NCBI GenBank assembly: GCA_963805705.1 | Contig: CAWDVH010000001.1 | Location: 1,922,001 to 1,986,000 of the forward strand | Length of the DNA stretch: 64,000 nucleotides | Reading direction: 5' to 3' | Source: CAWDVH01 sp963805705 | GTDB lineage: Bacteria; Actinomycetota; Actinomycetes; Streptosporangiales; Streptosporangiaceae | In this document: positions 30,868-39,442 of the stretch, one piece after another | Position numbering within the stretch: the first letter of the stretch is position 1 | Layout of the letters: each line of letters begins with the position of its first letter | Position numbers and translations under genes: made by a program | The notes under the pieces: model-generated | Database searches by the model: none | What the model was told of the DNA's origin: nothing | The model's input: the letters and a program-made list of their open reading frames with translations, nothing else

Positions 30868-32265
30868 TCAGCTGGAGTCCAGCCGGCGGAAGGTCACCTC
30901 GTGCAGCAGCAGGCGCAAGGCGGCCGCCGCGGGAATCGCCACCAGCGCGCCGATGATGCCCATCAGCGCGCCGCCGACCAGCACCGCCACGACGGAGACC
31001 ACAGCGGGCACCTGGACGGTCCGGCCCATGATCCGGGGCACGAGCAGGTAGTCCTCCAGCATCCGGTACGCGAAGTAGAAGCCCAGGGTGGCGATCCCGA
31101 CCGGGAGGGACACGGTCAGCGCGACCAGGGTGACGATGGCTCCGCCGATGGTCGAGCCGATCACGGGGATCAGGTCCAGCAGGGCGACGAGCAGGGCCAG
31201 CAGGAGGGGGTAGGGCACGCCGAAGACGAGGAGCCAGATGTAGGTGCCGAGGCCCGCGACCACGGAGGTCAGGAAATCGCCCAGCACGTAGCCGCCGACC
31301 TTGGTGAAGATCTCGTCGCCGATCAGGATCACCCGAGCGCGGCGCGACTGCGGCGCCAGGCGGTACGCGAACAGCTTGATGCGCGGCAGGCCGATCAGGA
31401 AGTAGACCGTCAGGATCACCACTATGAGCAGGGACGTGGCCGCGCTGAGCACCAGCTCGCCGGCTCCCAGCACGCCGCCGATGAGCGTGCTGCCCTTGGT
31501 GGAGATCAGGTGGGTCAGGCGCTGCTGGATGCCGAAACGCGCGTTCAGCCGCCCGAGCTGCGAGTTGTGATCCTGCAGGGTCTGCAGGTAGTGCGGAAGC
31601 TGGTGGCTGAGCGCGGTGCCCTGGGTCGTCATCGGCGGGATCGCCGCGGCGACGAACGCGGCGATAACGGCGGCCGCGGCGAGCAGGATGGCAAAGACCG
31701 CGACCCCCCGCGGCAGGCGGTGGCGGGTCAGCCAGTTGACGGCCGGGTCCAGGCCCGCCGCAATGAACAGCGCGAGGCCGATCAGGATCAGCACCGACCG
31801 CGCCCGTATCGTCAGCTCCACCAGGGCGTAGGTGACCGCGACGCCGGCCGCCGCCGACATGCCAATGAAGAACGGCGAGCGCCTGTTCACCGGGCGGCCG
31901 GGACTTCCCAGGCCCCCCGTCTCCTCGGCCATCGCGGCGGCCGCATCGACCGCCTCCCGCATCCGGTCCTCGGCTTCCTCCATCTGCTCGGCGGCCTGCT
32001 CGACCCGGTCGTCGGCCTGGTCCATCCGGTCGTCGGCCTGGTCCATCCGGTCCCCGGCCTGGTCCATCCGGTCCCCGGCCTGATCATTGGCCGGACCCTG
32101 GCGTGATGGGGCGGCGGCGGCCGAGGACGCGGGCGTCCCGTTCACGCTGCGCTGGCTGCGATCCGGCGGTAGCGGAAGGCCGGCCGACGGTGCACCGTTC
32201 TGCGGTGCACCGTGAGTGCTCCCGGTGACGTGGGGGAGCCAGGATCGCAGCCAGCGCGTGCGCAT
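30868..32265 (-). CDS. AI-2E (PerM) family membrane transporter
   Basis: A 465-residue multi-pass inner-membrane protein of the AI-2E/YdiK family. After an N-terminal polar region with a coiled-coil-like 21-bp repeat (residues about 59-105, MDQADDR units) come seven or eight helices: SAAAGVAVTYALVELTIRA, VLILIGLALFIAAGLDPAVNWL, and the paired PLLLALLVALLDLIPVIGSTIGG. The Pro-Val-Ile-Gly motif is typical. The product transported is unknown for most relatives. The ATG shares a base with the stop of the small membrane gene upstream, so the two are coupled. Confidence 0.92.
   Translation of the reverse strand: MRTRWLRSWLPHVTGSTHGAPQNGAPSAGLPLPPDRSQRSVNGTPASSAAAAPSRQGPANDQAGDRMDQAGDRMDQADDRMDQADDRVEQAAEQMEEAEDRMREAVDAAAAMAEETGGLGSPGRPVNRRSPFFIGMSAAAGVAVTYALVELTIRARSVLILIGLALFIAAGLDPAVNWLTRHRLPRGVAVFAILLAAAAVIAAFVAAAIPPMTTQGTALSHQLPHYLQTLQDHNSQLGRLNARFGIQQRLTHLISTKGSTLIGGVLGAGELVLSAATSLLIVVILTVYFLIGLPRIKLFAYRLAPQSRRARVILIGDEIFTKVGGYVLGDFLTSVVAGLGTYIWLLVFGVPYPLLLALLVALLDLIPVIGSTIGGAIVTLVALTVSLPVGIATLGFYFAYRMLEDYLLVPRIMGRTVQVPAVVSVVAVLVGGALMGIIGALVAIPAAAALRLLLHEVTFRRLDSS
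32008..32091 (-). repeat. 21-bp tandem repeat in the AI-2E transporter gene
   Basis: Four copies (32008-32028, 32029-32049, 32050-32070, 32071-32091) encode a seven-residue Met-Asp-Gln-Ala-Gly/Asp-Asp-Arg unit. A heptad length and alternating charge suit a coiled coil in the cytosolic N-terminus. Confidence 0.85.
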
Positions 32266-32441
32266 CAGCGACGCCAGCGTCCGGCCGGGCCTATCCCGGC
32301 CATGTGCAGGGCGAGCAGCGCGAGCCCGGCCAGCAGCAGGGCCGTCGGCGTGAATATCGCGGCGGTGACGCTGATAGATGCCGCGACGATGACGAATGCG
32401 ATCGCGAACAAGATGGCGGCAATAATGGCGAGCAAGGTCAT
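32265..32441 (-). CDS. 58-residue two-helix membrane protein
   Basis: Starts at ATG 32441 with AAAGGGG just upstream; a longer frame to 32528 lacks a site. The product is almost all hydrophobic: LLAIIAAILFAIAFVIVAAS, a TAAIFTPTALLLAGLALLAL second helix and a basic end (GRWRR). Function unknown. Its stop overlaps the start of the AI-2E transporter gene by one base, so it may be a small subunit or regulator of that transporter (inference). Confidence 0.75.
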   Translation of the reverse strand: MTLLAIIAAILFAIAFVIVAASISVTAAIFTPTALLLAGLALLALHMAGIGPAGRWRR

Positions 32442-32675
32442 GCCCCTTTCGGTGAATGTTATGAGAATGCCGCGATCCAGCCTTAGTGCGGCGAGCCTCA
32501 ACTGCCCAATCCCGGGTTCTTCACACATGCTTTTGCCGATAGCTGCAGATGCTTATTCCGGCCGTGCGCGCCGGCCATCGCACGGGGCCGTCAGTTGCGG
32601 CCGGACATGCCAGTGAGCTGGTCGGGCAGGTCGGCTGTCTCCCTGAGTGAGGACAGCTTGGCGCAGTACCAGGCG

Positions 32676-33083
32676 TTACTCCTCGCGGTACTCCTCCACG
32701 ACCTCCGTGTCGGCGGACGGGTCAGCCGACACGTCGTCCGAGGGCAGATTCATGATGAACGGCGGGCCTTCCTCGACCGACTCATCGTCCGGCGGCCCTT
32801 CCGGCTGCACGCTGTGGAGGGCTTCTGGGTTGAGCATGACGTACGAGGGATAGTGCGTCTCGTCGGCAACATGCTCGACGACCTGGCCGCGGGGGCCCCG
32901 GCGGACCACGATGCGGCGCCGCAGCCAGTCGGACCCGCGGCCGGGCAGAAGGAATCCCGCCACGCCGACCACGATGAGCACCAGGCCTGCGACCTGGAGG
33001 TTCAGGCCGCTGGGGTGGGCCCTGACGGCGAAGGTGAAGATCGCGCCGACAGCCACGACGGCCAGGCAGGTAGCGGGTCTCAT
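32676..33083 (-). CDS. Small membrane protein, DUF6458-like
   Basis: A 135-residue protein. Two short helices near the N-terminus (LAVVAVGAIFTFAV and VAGLVLIVVGVAGFLL, residues about 5-48) precede Arg-rich WLRRRIVVRRGPRGQVVEHV and an acidic tail. This resembles the actinobacterial DUF6458 layout (recognition moderate). GAAAGGGG lies before ATG 33083. Function unknown; it stands alone between the transporter unit and the amidase gene. Confidence 0.75.
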   Translation of the reverse strand: MRPATCLAVVAVGAIFTFAVRAHPSGLNLQVAGLVLIVVGVAGFLLPGRGSDWLRRRIVVRRGPRGQVVEHVADETHYPSYVMLNPEALHSVQPEGPPDDESVEEGPPFIMNLPSDDVSADPSADTEVVEEYREE

Positions 33084-33238
33084 CTGTCACCCCTTTCAGG
33101 CAGCGTCCGGGCCGGCGGCTCAGGCGGCCATGGCCTGTGTGTACCTGGAGGTGCCGTTCTCAAACCTGCACTGGTGCAGACGATCACGCCGCGGTGACCG
33201 GGCCGCGCCGGGCGCAGGTAAGGACGAGCCGATCGGGG

Positions 33239-34159
33239 CTAGCGCCGGCGCAGGAATCTGGTGATCGCCGCCGCGATCGCTCTGGCCGCTCGCCGCTGGA
33301 AGCGGGGGGATGTCAGTAGCCGGGCGTCGGTGGCGTTGCGCATGTTGCCGCACTCGATGAGCACCTTGGGCACGCGGGTCAGGTTCAGCCCCGCGAGGTC
33401 GTCGCGGAACGTGCGGCCATTAACCCCGTCATAGGTGCTGACCGGCATCGGCGTTCCTGCCAGGAAGGCCGAGCGGAGATCGCGGCCGAATCTGACCGAT
33501 GACCTGATCACCTTGTCGTTCGGGCCGTCGGCGACGGGCTGGAGGATGGCGAAGCCGCGTCCCGATGCCGGGCCGCCGTCCGCGTGAATGTCGACCGCCA
33601 CATCCGCGTGGCCGTTGTTGATGATCTTGGAGCGGCGGTTCACGCATGGCCCGACGCCGGCATTGCTCTTGCGCGTCATCACCACGTGCGCGCCGTCACG
33701 GCGCAGGTCGGCGCGCAGGAAGACCGCGACCCGGAAGTTGAATCGCGCCTCGGTGTAGCCGCCGTCGGTTTCCGTGCCCGTGGTGTCGCAGCTCTCCTCT
33801 TCCCGGCCATTCCAGACCAGCCGGTTGATAGAGCCCGGATGACTGAAGTTGCCGCCGTTGTGCCCTGGGTCGATGCCGACGACCTTGCCCCGCAGCGGCT
33901 TCGCAGTGCTAGCGGGAACTGGCGGGCTAGCGGGAACTGGCGGGCTAGCGGGAACTGGCGGGCTAGCGGAAGCTGGCGGGCGGGCGGGAGCTGCGGGGGT
34001 GGCCGCCTGCTGGGAGCGGGCCGGCCGGGCGGCCGTCACGTGCGGCCGGGCCGGGCTGCTGCTGCCGCAGGCCGCCGTCAGCAGGCTGCCAGCGATCATC
34101 GCCAGCACCCAGCCCCGGTGATGCAGCGGGCCCCGCGGCGGGCGGTGGCGGGCAGTCAC
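33239..34159 (-). CDS. N-acetylmuramoyl-L-alanine amidase, lipoprotein (Amidase_3)
   Basis: A 306-residue cell-wall hydrolase. The N-terminus is a lipoprotein signal with LLTAAC (Cys31), then a Pro/Ala/Ser linker made of an 18-bp repeat. The zinc amidase domain has VVGIDPGHNGGNF (first His), a Glu in GGYTEARFNFRVA, and DVAVDIHADGG (second His) with the later VLIECGNMRNATDA, which holds the catalytic-type Glu. It cleaves the bond between MurNAc and the stem peptide. GTG at 34159 is preceded by AGGAGGGACG. It diverges from the metallopeptidase-like gene. Confidence 0.92.
   Translation of the reverse strand: MTARHRPPRGPLHHRGWVLAMIAGSLLTAACGSSSPARPHVTAARPARSQQAATPAAPARPPASASPPVPASPPVPASPPVPASTAKPLRGKVVGIDPGHNGGNFSHPGSINRLVWNGREEESCDTTGTETDGGYTEARFNFRVAVFLRADLRRDGAHVVMTRKSNAGVGPCVNRRSKIINNGHADVAVDIHADGGPASGRGFAILQPVADGPNDKVIRSSVRFGRDLRSAFLAGTPMPVSTYDGVNGRTFRDDLAGLNLTRVPKVLIECGNMRNATDARLLTSPRFQRRAARAIAAAITRFLRRR
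33908..33979 (-). repeat. 18-bp tandem repeat in the amidase linker
   Basis: Four copies at 33908-33925, 33926-33943, 33944-33961 and 33962-33979. The first three are identical and encode a six-residue Pro-Val-Pro-Ala-Ser-Pro type unit that probably spans the cell wall. Confidence 0.9.
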
Positions 34160-34248
34160 GGCGTCCCTCCTTCTCTGGCCGGCCTTCTCTGGCCGGTCAG
34201 GTCAGCGTATGCGGCTGACTCGCCGCGGACGCCGGCAGTGACAATGGG

Positions 34249-34593
34249 GTGGTGATCGAGGTGGGGCAGGAGCGTTTCGAGGAAATGGTGGTCACCGCGC
34301 TGGACGGGCTGCCGGCCGAACTCGGCCAGCTGATGCGCAACGTGGCGGTCACCGTCGAGCACGGTGCCGGCCCGCCCGGCCTGCTCGGTCTCTACCAGGG
34401 AGTCCCGCTGACCAGCCGCACCACGCACTACGCCGGGGTGCTGCCCGACCGGATCACCATCTACCGCCTGGCGATCTGCGCGATATGCCGTACCGAGGCG
34501 GAGGTCGTCGAGCAGGTGCGCCGGACCGTCGTGCACGAGGTCGGCCATCATTTCGGCATCGGTGACGACCGGCTGCGCGAGCTGGGCTGGTGA
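34249..34593 (+). CDS. Zincin-like metallopeptidase family protein
   Basis: A 114-residue protein of the small HExxH family (Pfam PF06262 type). The motif HEVGHHFGIGDDRLRELGW (residues 96-114) gives two zinc His, the catalytic Glu, and a downstream Asp as probable third ligand. No signal peptide. Members are called minimal metallopeptidases; substrates are mostly unknown. The GTG start at 34249 lacks a clear ribosome site. It overlaps nothing and converges on the epimerase-like gene with one base between stops. Confidence 0.88.
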   Translation: MVIEVGQERFEEMVVTALDGLPAELGQLMRNVAVTVEHGAGPPGLLGLYQGVPLTSRTTHYAGVLPDRITIYRLAICAICRTEAEVVEQVRRTVVHEVGHHFGIGDDRLRELGW

Positions 34594-34594
34594 G

Positions 34595-35341
34595 CTAGCG
34601 CGCGGGGGCGGCTCGAACGAACTCGGCCCACGTCTGGCGGCCGTCAGCGTGCTGCGGGCTCGTGTGTGCCCCCGCGGCAAACGCCCGGTAGACCCGGCCC
34701 GGCAGCCGCACGCTACCCAGCACTCGCGGCCGCGGGTAGCGCTCACGCCACACGTGCGCCATCTCTCGCATGGTCAGCACCTGCGGGCCGCCGAAATCGG
34801 GCGCCCGGCCGATCGGCTTTCCTTCCACCAGATCGGCTATCCGGGCCGCCACCTCAGCTGCTGCCACGCTCTGGAACGGCAGCCGGAGCGGCAGGACGGC
34901 GACGGGCGAGTGCCCGACGGCCCGCAGGACCGACGCGATCAGCTCGTGGAACTGCGTTGTCCGCAGGGTGGTCGACGGCACGGCGCTCGCGCCGACCTGC
35001 TCCTCGCAGGCGAGCTTGCTCCGGTAGGGGCCGATGCCGATCGCGTCCACCCCGACGATCGAGATGTACAGCAGGTGCCGGCATCCGGCGGCGGCCGCCA
35101 GCAGCCGGCGAGTCTGCTCCCGATCAGAGCGGCCGAGCCGGGGATCCGAGGCGGCGTGGACGATGAGTTCCGCGCCGTCCGTGGCCCGCGCGAGCCCGCT
35201 GCCCGTAGCGAGGTCACCGATGTGGGTACCGGCGCCCGGCCGCCTGGACAGGACCCTGACCTGGTGGCCACGCGCGGCCAGGATCGGCACGAGCTTGCTG
35301 CCCAGCGTGCCGGTGCCGCCGGTGACGAGCACCACGCTCAC
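34595..35341 (-). CDS. NAD(P)-binding epimerase/NmrA-like protein
   Basis: A 248-residue atypical short-chain dehydrogenase. The Rossmann start is VVLVTGGTGTLGSKLVPIL with VRVLSRRPG as the second strand; ELIVHAASDP and HLLYISIVGVDAIGIGPYRSKLACEE follow, with the Tyr-Lys pair in PYRSKLA. SDR-like NAD(P)H-binding proteins of this kind act as reductases or redox sensors. GTG at 35341 is 11 bp after the preceding lipoprotein gene, so they share a transcript. Function unknown. Confidence 0.88.
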   Translation of the reverse strand: MSVVLVTGGTGTLGSKLVPILAARGHQVRVLSRRPGAGTHIGDLATGSGLARATDGAELIVHAASDPRLGRSDREQTRRLLAAAAGCRHLLYISIVGVDAIGIGPYRSKLACEEQVGASAVPSTTLRTTQFHELIASVLRAVGHSPVAVLPLRLPFQSVAAAEVAARIADLVEGKPIGRAPDFGGPQVLTMREMAHVWRERYPRPRVLGSVRLPGRVYRAFAAGAHTSPQHADGRQTWAEFVRAAPAR

Positions 35342-35352
35342 GCGATGGCCCC

Positions 35353-36435
35353 TCAGCCGATCGGGCAGCCCGGCTTGGCCGTCGCCTGGCCCGAGTTGCG
35401 GCTCACCATCAGGCACGACTCGTTCACGGCCTGGAAGTCCCTGGCCGGGATGCGCTTGAGCAGCGAGACCAGGTGGCCCGGCCACTGCGGGAAGGCGCTG
35501 CCCTGGAAGTACCAGTTGCTGCCGTTGTCGGCGACGATCAGGCCGTAGTGCTTCATCTCGGTCAGCACGACCTTGGCGTCCCGGCAGTAGGGCGTCTTCG
35601 CGCTGCTGCAGAAGCCGGCCACGCTGAAGCTCGCCTTCAGCCGGAACCGGGCGCCCATCGGCGGGAGGTTCTGGTCGGGATTCGAGCTCGCGGCGTGCCG
35701 GGCGGGCCAGATGAACGCCGACCGGGTGTCCTGGACGGTGAAGCGGATGGCATGGGTGATCGCCGTGCCGTTCCGCACGGCCGCCCGCACCTGGCCGTAG
35801 TTCAGCAGGCCCGGCAGGATCGGCAGCCCGGCAGCGTCGGCCGAGGTCCATCCCTTCGGGCGCAGCGCGTTCGATCTCAGGTTCCAGATCGCCCCTGAGC
35901 CCGCCGTCGGCCTGGCCGAATAGCGAGCGTCCCAGAGTTCGTACAGCCGGCAGGTGTCCTGATTCACCATGATGGCGTGCCGGTCCCCGCCGGCCTTCTT
36001 GCCGCCCTCAATCCGCGTGCTGGAGCCGAACGGATACGGCCCCTTATTGCTCTGGCTCGCGTACGTGAACCTGATCTTGACGGTGGGATGGATGTTCGTG
36101 ACGACGTTGAACGGGATGCCATACGGGTAGCCGCCCTGGTTAGGGCCGAAGTCCGGGTGCAGGAAGGTGGTGGCTGAATCCATGCTCTTCATCCAGGCGG
36201 CACTGCGGGAGCTGACGGGCAGCCGGGAGATGTCGGTGTTCCAGACGTTATCGGCCGGGAACATCGGGCAGCCAGCAGCGCCCGGCACGGTCGTGCTGGC
36301 GGGCGCCGCGGACCTGGTGTATGCCACGGTACGGCCCGGCGCCGCACATGCGGCGGCACCGAGGGCGAGGACGATGGCCAGCGGCGCGATGACCGCGGAT
36401 CTGCGGGCGCGGGCGTGAACTCGGAAGCTCTGCAC
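35353..36435 (-). CDS. Secreted lipoprotein, conserved, function unknown
   Basis: A 360-residue exported protein. The signal has a charged start, a hydrophobic core (VIAPLAIVLALGAAAC) and Cys30 as likely lipid site. The mature domain has many conserved-looking blocks that I recall from widespread uncharacterised bacterial proteins: FPADNVWNTDISRLPV, HPDFGPNQGGYPYGIPFNVV, GDRHAIMVNQDTCRLYELWDA, SNALRPKGWTSADAAGLPIL, and HYGLIVADNGSNWYFQG. The His/Asp and Trp-rich motifs suggest a hydrolase or carbohydrate binder, but this is not established. Followed closely by the epimerase-like gene. Confidence 0.8.
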   Translation of the reverse strand: MQSFRVHARARRSAVIAPLAIVLALGAAACAAPGRTVAYTRSAAPASTTVPGAAGCPMFPADNVWNTDISRLPVSSRSAAWMKSMDSATTFLHPDFGPNQGGYPYGIPFNVVTNIHPTVKIRFTYASQSNKGPYPFGSSTRIEGGKKAGGDRHAIMVNQDTCRLYELWDARYSARPTAGSGAIWNLRSNALRPKGWTSADAAGLPILPGLLNYGQVRAAVRNGTAITHAIRFTVQDTRSAFIWPARHAASSNPDQNLPPMGARFRLKASFSVAGFCSSAKTPYCRDAKVVLTEMKHYGLIVADNGSNWYFQGSAFPQWPGHLVSLLKRIPARDFQAVNESCLMVSRNSGQATAKPGCPIG

Positions 36436-36463
36436 CGCATCATCCTGGCACGATCTTGCTCCG

Positions 36464-37024
36464 CTATCCGGCGAAAACGGCCGGCATCCGCGCGACCTGC
36501 GCAGGCGCCGGCGTCGGCCCGAGCACGCCAGCCACCCGGCGTGCCCATGGCCGCAGGACGCCGTCCAGCCCGCCGAGATCGGACTCGAGCACGGCCAGGC
36601 CAGGCGTGGGCACGGTGGCGCCGAGCTCTACCAGCAGCGGCCGGAGATGGACCTCCACCGCCAGCGCATGCGCAGGAGAGTTCATCACCAGCAGCGGCAG
36701 CGCGATGGTTCCCTCCAGCCCCCGGTAGGGCAGCCGGTCCAGGAAGACCTTCAGCAGCCCGGTGTACGTGCCCTTGAAGGTCGGGCTGGCCACCAGCAGC
36801 AGGTCGGCGCCCAGCGTCAGCTCGGCCGCGTCTTCGACGGCCGCCGATGGCTCGGGCAGCAGCAGCCGTCTGGCGAGTACGGAAAGGTCGACGACCTCGT
36901 ATCCCTGGTCGGCCCGGACGGCCCCGCGACGCGCCGGATCCGGGCGTAGCCCTCGACACTGCTCGCCTGCGGCAATAACGTCCGATGAAACTGCCCTGCA
37001 CGCCGCGGAGACGGGGAGACGCAC
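36464..37024 (-). pseudogene. NADPH-dependent FMN reductase, N-terminus missing or shifted
   Basis: The part from GYEVVDLSVLARRLLLPEP onward is a normal flavodoxin-fold reductase: DLLLVASPTFKGTYTGLLKVFLDRL, PLLVMNSPAHALAVEVHLRPLLVELG. The expected first strand and phosphate loop (a GNPRPxSRT type motif about 20 residues earlier) are not visible in any frame. The only in-frame start, GTG at 37024, is 3 bp from the divergent ATP-grasp start, leaving no room for a promoter. So the gene looks truncated or damaged at its 5' end. Function of an intact relative: flavin reduction with NADPH. Confidence 0.6.
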
Positions 37025-37027
37025 GCT

Positions 37028-38278
37028 GTGGACGATGAAGTCCGACATCTGGTGGGGCTGCTGCTCGGTACCGAGGACGACTGGCCGGGCGCCTTCGAAT
37101 TCCTGCTGGCCGGCCTGGGACCGGTGATCGACGGGTCCGGCGGCAAGCACACGTTCGCGACCGAGCGGCTCACTATCGAGCCGTTCTCGCTGCGGGCCAG
37201 GCCGCGCACCGACCTTGTCATCGACCGGCTCGCGTACTGGTACTACCACCCGCGCGAGTGGCTCAAGAAGGTCGCGATGATGGACGATGTCTACCTGCTC
37301 AACTCGCCGTTCACCTTCCAGGCGATGGAGAAGCACGCGGCCTACTGCGCCATGATCCGCCTCGGCCTGAAGGTGCCGGAGACGGTGCTCGTGCCCTACA
37401 AGAACCCGCTCGATCACGATAAGTACGCCTACACCGCGCAGCGTTACAACGCGCAGTTCGACCTCGACGCCATCGCCGAGCAGGTCGGCTATCCGCTGTA
37501 CATGAAGCCCTACGACGGGGGCGGCTGGCGCGGGGTCTCACGGGTCAGGAACGCCGATGAGCTGCATCGTGCCTACGACGAGTCAGGCGGGATGCTCATG
37601 CACCTGCAGGCGTCCGTGGAGGGATACGACGTCTTCGCCAGGGCGCTGTCCATCGGCGCCGAGACCATGGTGATGAGCTTCGACCCCGGCAAGCCGATGC
37701 ACGAGCGGTACCGCGTCGAGCACGAGTTCCTCCAGCCCGCGACCGGGACCGAGGTCGTCACGATCTCGCGGCTCATCAACGCGTTCTTCCGGTGGGAGTT
37801 CAATTCCTGCGAGGTGCTGGTCAAGGACGGGGAGGTATACCCGATCGACTACGCCAACGCGTGCCCCGACGTGGCGATCACCTCACTGCATTACTACTTC
37901 CCCTGGGCCATGCGGGCCCTGGTGAAATGGACGGTTTTCTGCCTGGTCACCGGACGCCATCCGGGCCTGGACCTGGACACGCGGTCCTACTTCGACATCA
38001 GCGATCGTGACGATCTCGACTACGGGCAGAAGCTCGGGGAATACCGTCGCCTGGCCGACTCGTACTTCGACGTCGACGCCTACCGGGACTTCTGCGATGC
38101 TCGACTGCAGGACTTTGACCAGCTGGTACTCGACTGGACCAGCGGTCCCGACTTCGACCGGCTGCTCGTGGACACCGTGACGTCCACCTATCCCGAGCAC
38201 GAGCGAGAGCGGTTCATCGCCCATCTGCGCGGGCTGGTCGGCCTGTGGGTGCGAGACGAGTCCGGGCGCCTGCGGTGA
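37028..38278 (+). CDS. ATP-grasp family protein, substrate unknown
   Basis: A 416-residue cytosolic ATP-grasp enzyme, presumably forming an amide, ester or peptide-like bond by an acyl phosphate. A helical N-terminal part leads to KHAAYCAMIRLGLKVPETVLVP (the pre-ATP-grasp segment); YPLYMKPYDGGGWRGVSRV holds the ATP-binding Lys and glycine loop; EVLVKDGEVYPIDYANACPDV holds the metal Asp/Asn ligands. It resembles RimK-like ligases in layout but not closely. The stop overlaps the next gene by four bases, so the two are coupled. The GTG start is adopted because it is the first in frame. Confidence 0.85.
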   Translation: MDDEVRHLVGLLLGTEDDWPGAFEFLLAGLGPVIDGSGGKHTFATERLTIEPFSLRARPRTDLVIDRLAYWYYHPREWLKKVAMMDDVYLLNSPFTFQAMEKHAAYCAMIRLGLKVPETVLVPYKNPLDHDKYAYTAQRYNAQFDLDAIAEQVGYPLYMKPYDGGGWRGVSRVRNADELHRAYDESGGMLMHLQASVEGYDVFARALSIGAETMVMSFDPGKPMHERYRVEHEFLQPATGTEVVTISRLINAFFRWEFNSCEVLVKDGEVYPIDYANACPDVAITSLHYYFPWAMRALVKWTVFCLVTGRHPGLDLDTRSYFDISDRDDLDYGQKLGEYRRLADSYFDVDAYRDFCDARLQDFDQLVLDWTSGPDFDRLLVDTVTSTYPEHERERFIAHLRGLVGLWVRDESGRLR

Positions 38279-39345
38279 GCGTGCCGCCCGGCGGGGATGC
38301 GGAGCCAGATGCGCGTGCCGAGCCAGATGCGCATGCGATGCCAGATGCGCGTGCCGAGGTAGATGCGCATGCGATATCCGGGGCGGACGTGACCTCAGTT
38401 GGTGCGCCACCGGATGCTGTCTATTATTCCGATGTGCTTACAGGTAAAACGGGCTCGCCCGTCAAGCTGCCGTTGCCGCGGGTGGATCGTTCGGTGGTCG
38501 TGGTGGCCCCTCCGGTCGCGGAGCCCGGATACTGGGCCGGGGCGCCTAGCGCGGTGCAGTGCGGCGACGAGACCTACCTCGCCTACCGGCTGCGGCAGCC
38601 GGTCGGCCAGGGCCGCGGCTATGCCGTGGCGGTGGCCCGTTCCTGCGATGGGGTGCGGTTCGAGACGCTGCTGGTCATCGGCAAGCAAGAGATGGACACC
38701 GAGTCTCTCGAGCGCCCGGCTCTGGTGCTGACTCCGCAGGGCACCTGGCGGCTGTACCTGAGCTGCGCTACCTATGGCACCAAGCACTGGCGGGTCGAGG
38801 TGATGGAGGCTGATCATCCTGGCGACTTCAGCGCCCGGACACGCCAGGTCGTGCTGCCGGGCGACGCGAAGACCGGCGTCAAGGACCCGGTGATCCTGCA
38901 TCGGGACGGAATGTGGCACCTGTGGGCCTCCTGTCATCCGCTGGAAGATCCGGACGAGGCCGACCAGATGGTGACCGACTACGCGACCAGCGCCGACGGC
39001 CTGGAGTGGGCCTGGCAGGGCACGGCGCTAGCCGGCCGGCCGGGCCAGTGGGACGCACGGGGGACCAGGGTCAGCACGGTGCGGTACGCGGCCGGGATGA
39101 TCGTGGCCTGCTACGACGGTCGCGCGAGCGCCGCGGAGAACTATGAGGAGCGCACCGGCGTCGCCATCGGCACCGAGCCGACCGCGCTGACGCCGCTGGA
39201 CTCCGCGCCGGTATCGCGTTCGCCGTACCGCGGCGGCGGCCTGCGCTATCTGGATGTCCTGCCGCAGGCCGACGGCCGCTATCGCCTCTACTACGAGCTG
39301 ACCCGCCCCGACGGCGCCCACGAGCTGCGCACCGAACTGGCCTGA
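38275..39345 (+). CDS. Five-bladed beta-propeller glycosidase-like protein
   Basis: A 356-residue protein, GTG start overlapping the ATP-grasp stop (GTGA). After an N-terminal 18-bp repeat tract (residues about 10-33) comes a propeller similar to GH43/GH130-type enzymes: YWAGAPSAVQCGDETYLAYR, SLERPALVLTPQGTWRLYLS, GVKDPVILHRDGMWHLWAS, DARGTRVSTVRYA, and GGGLRYLDVLPQADGRYRLYYE. Acidic residues in the KDP and ERP motifs could be catalytic. No signal peptide, so it acts in the cytosol. Pairing with an ATP-grasp enzyme is unusual; substrate unknown. Confidence 0.82.
   Translation: MSVPPGGDAEPDARAEPDAHAMPDARAEVDAHAISGADVTSVGAPPDAVYYSDVLTGKTGSPVKLPLPRVDRSVVVVAPPVAEPGYWAGAPSAVQCGDETYLAYRLRQPVGQGRGYAVAVARSCDGVRFETLLVIGKQEMDTESLERPALVLTPQGTWRLYLSCATYGTKHWRVEVMEADHPGDFSARTRQVVLPGDAKTGVKDPVILHRDGMWHLWASCHPLEDPDEADQMVTDYATSADGLEWAWQGTALAGRPGQWDARGTRVSTVRYAAGMIVACYDGRASAAENYEERTGVAIGTEPTALTPLDSAPVSRSPYRGGGLRYLDVLPQADGRYRLYYELTRPDGAHELRTELA
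38302..38373 (+). repeat. 18-bp tandem repeat at start of the propeller gene
   Basis: Four copies (38302-38319, 38320-38337, 38338-38355, 38356-38373) encoding alternating Pro-Asp-Ala-Arg-Ala-Glu and Pro/Val-Asp-Ala-His-Ala-Met units. Copies 1/3 and 2/4 resemble each other more, suggesting a 36-bp duplication. Confidence 0.9.
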
Positions 39346-39442
39346 ATTGCCCGCTGGGGGGCACGTCCCTGGCCCGCGCGGCAGCCGGGGCACTTGAGCT
39401 CATCGGTCATCCGGCCCATCCTTACGTGATGGGACGCAAGTC

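Noticed and set aside
30901..32106. Long plus-strand open frame opposite the AI-2E transporter
   Set aside because: Its Gln/Gly/Arg/His-rich sequence is the antisense of a high-GC membrane protein gene and has no family features.
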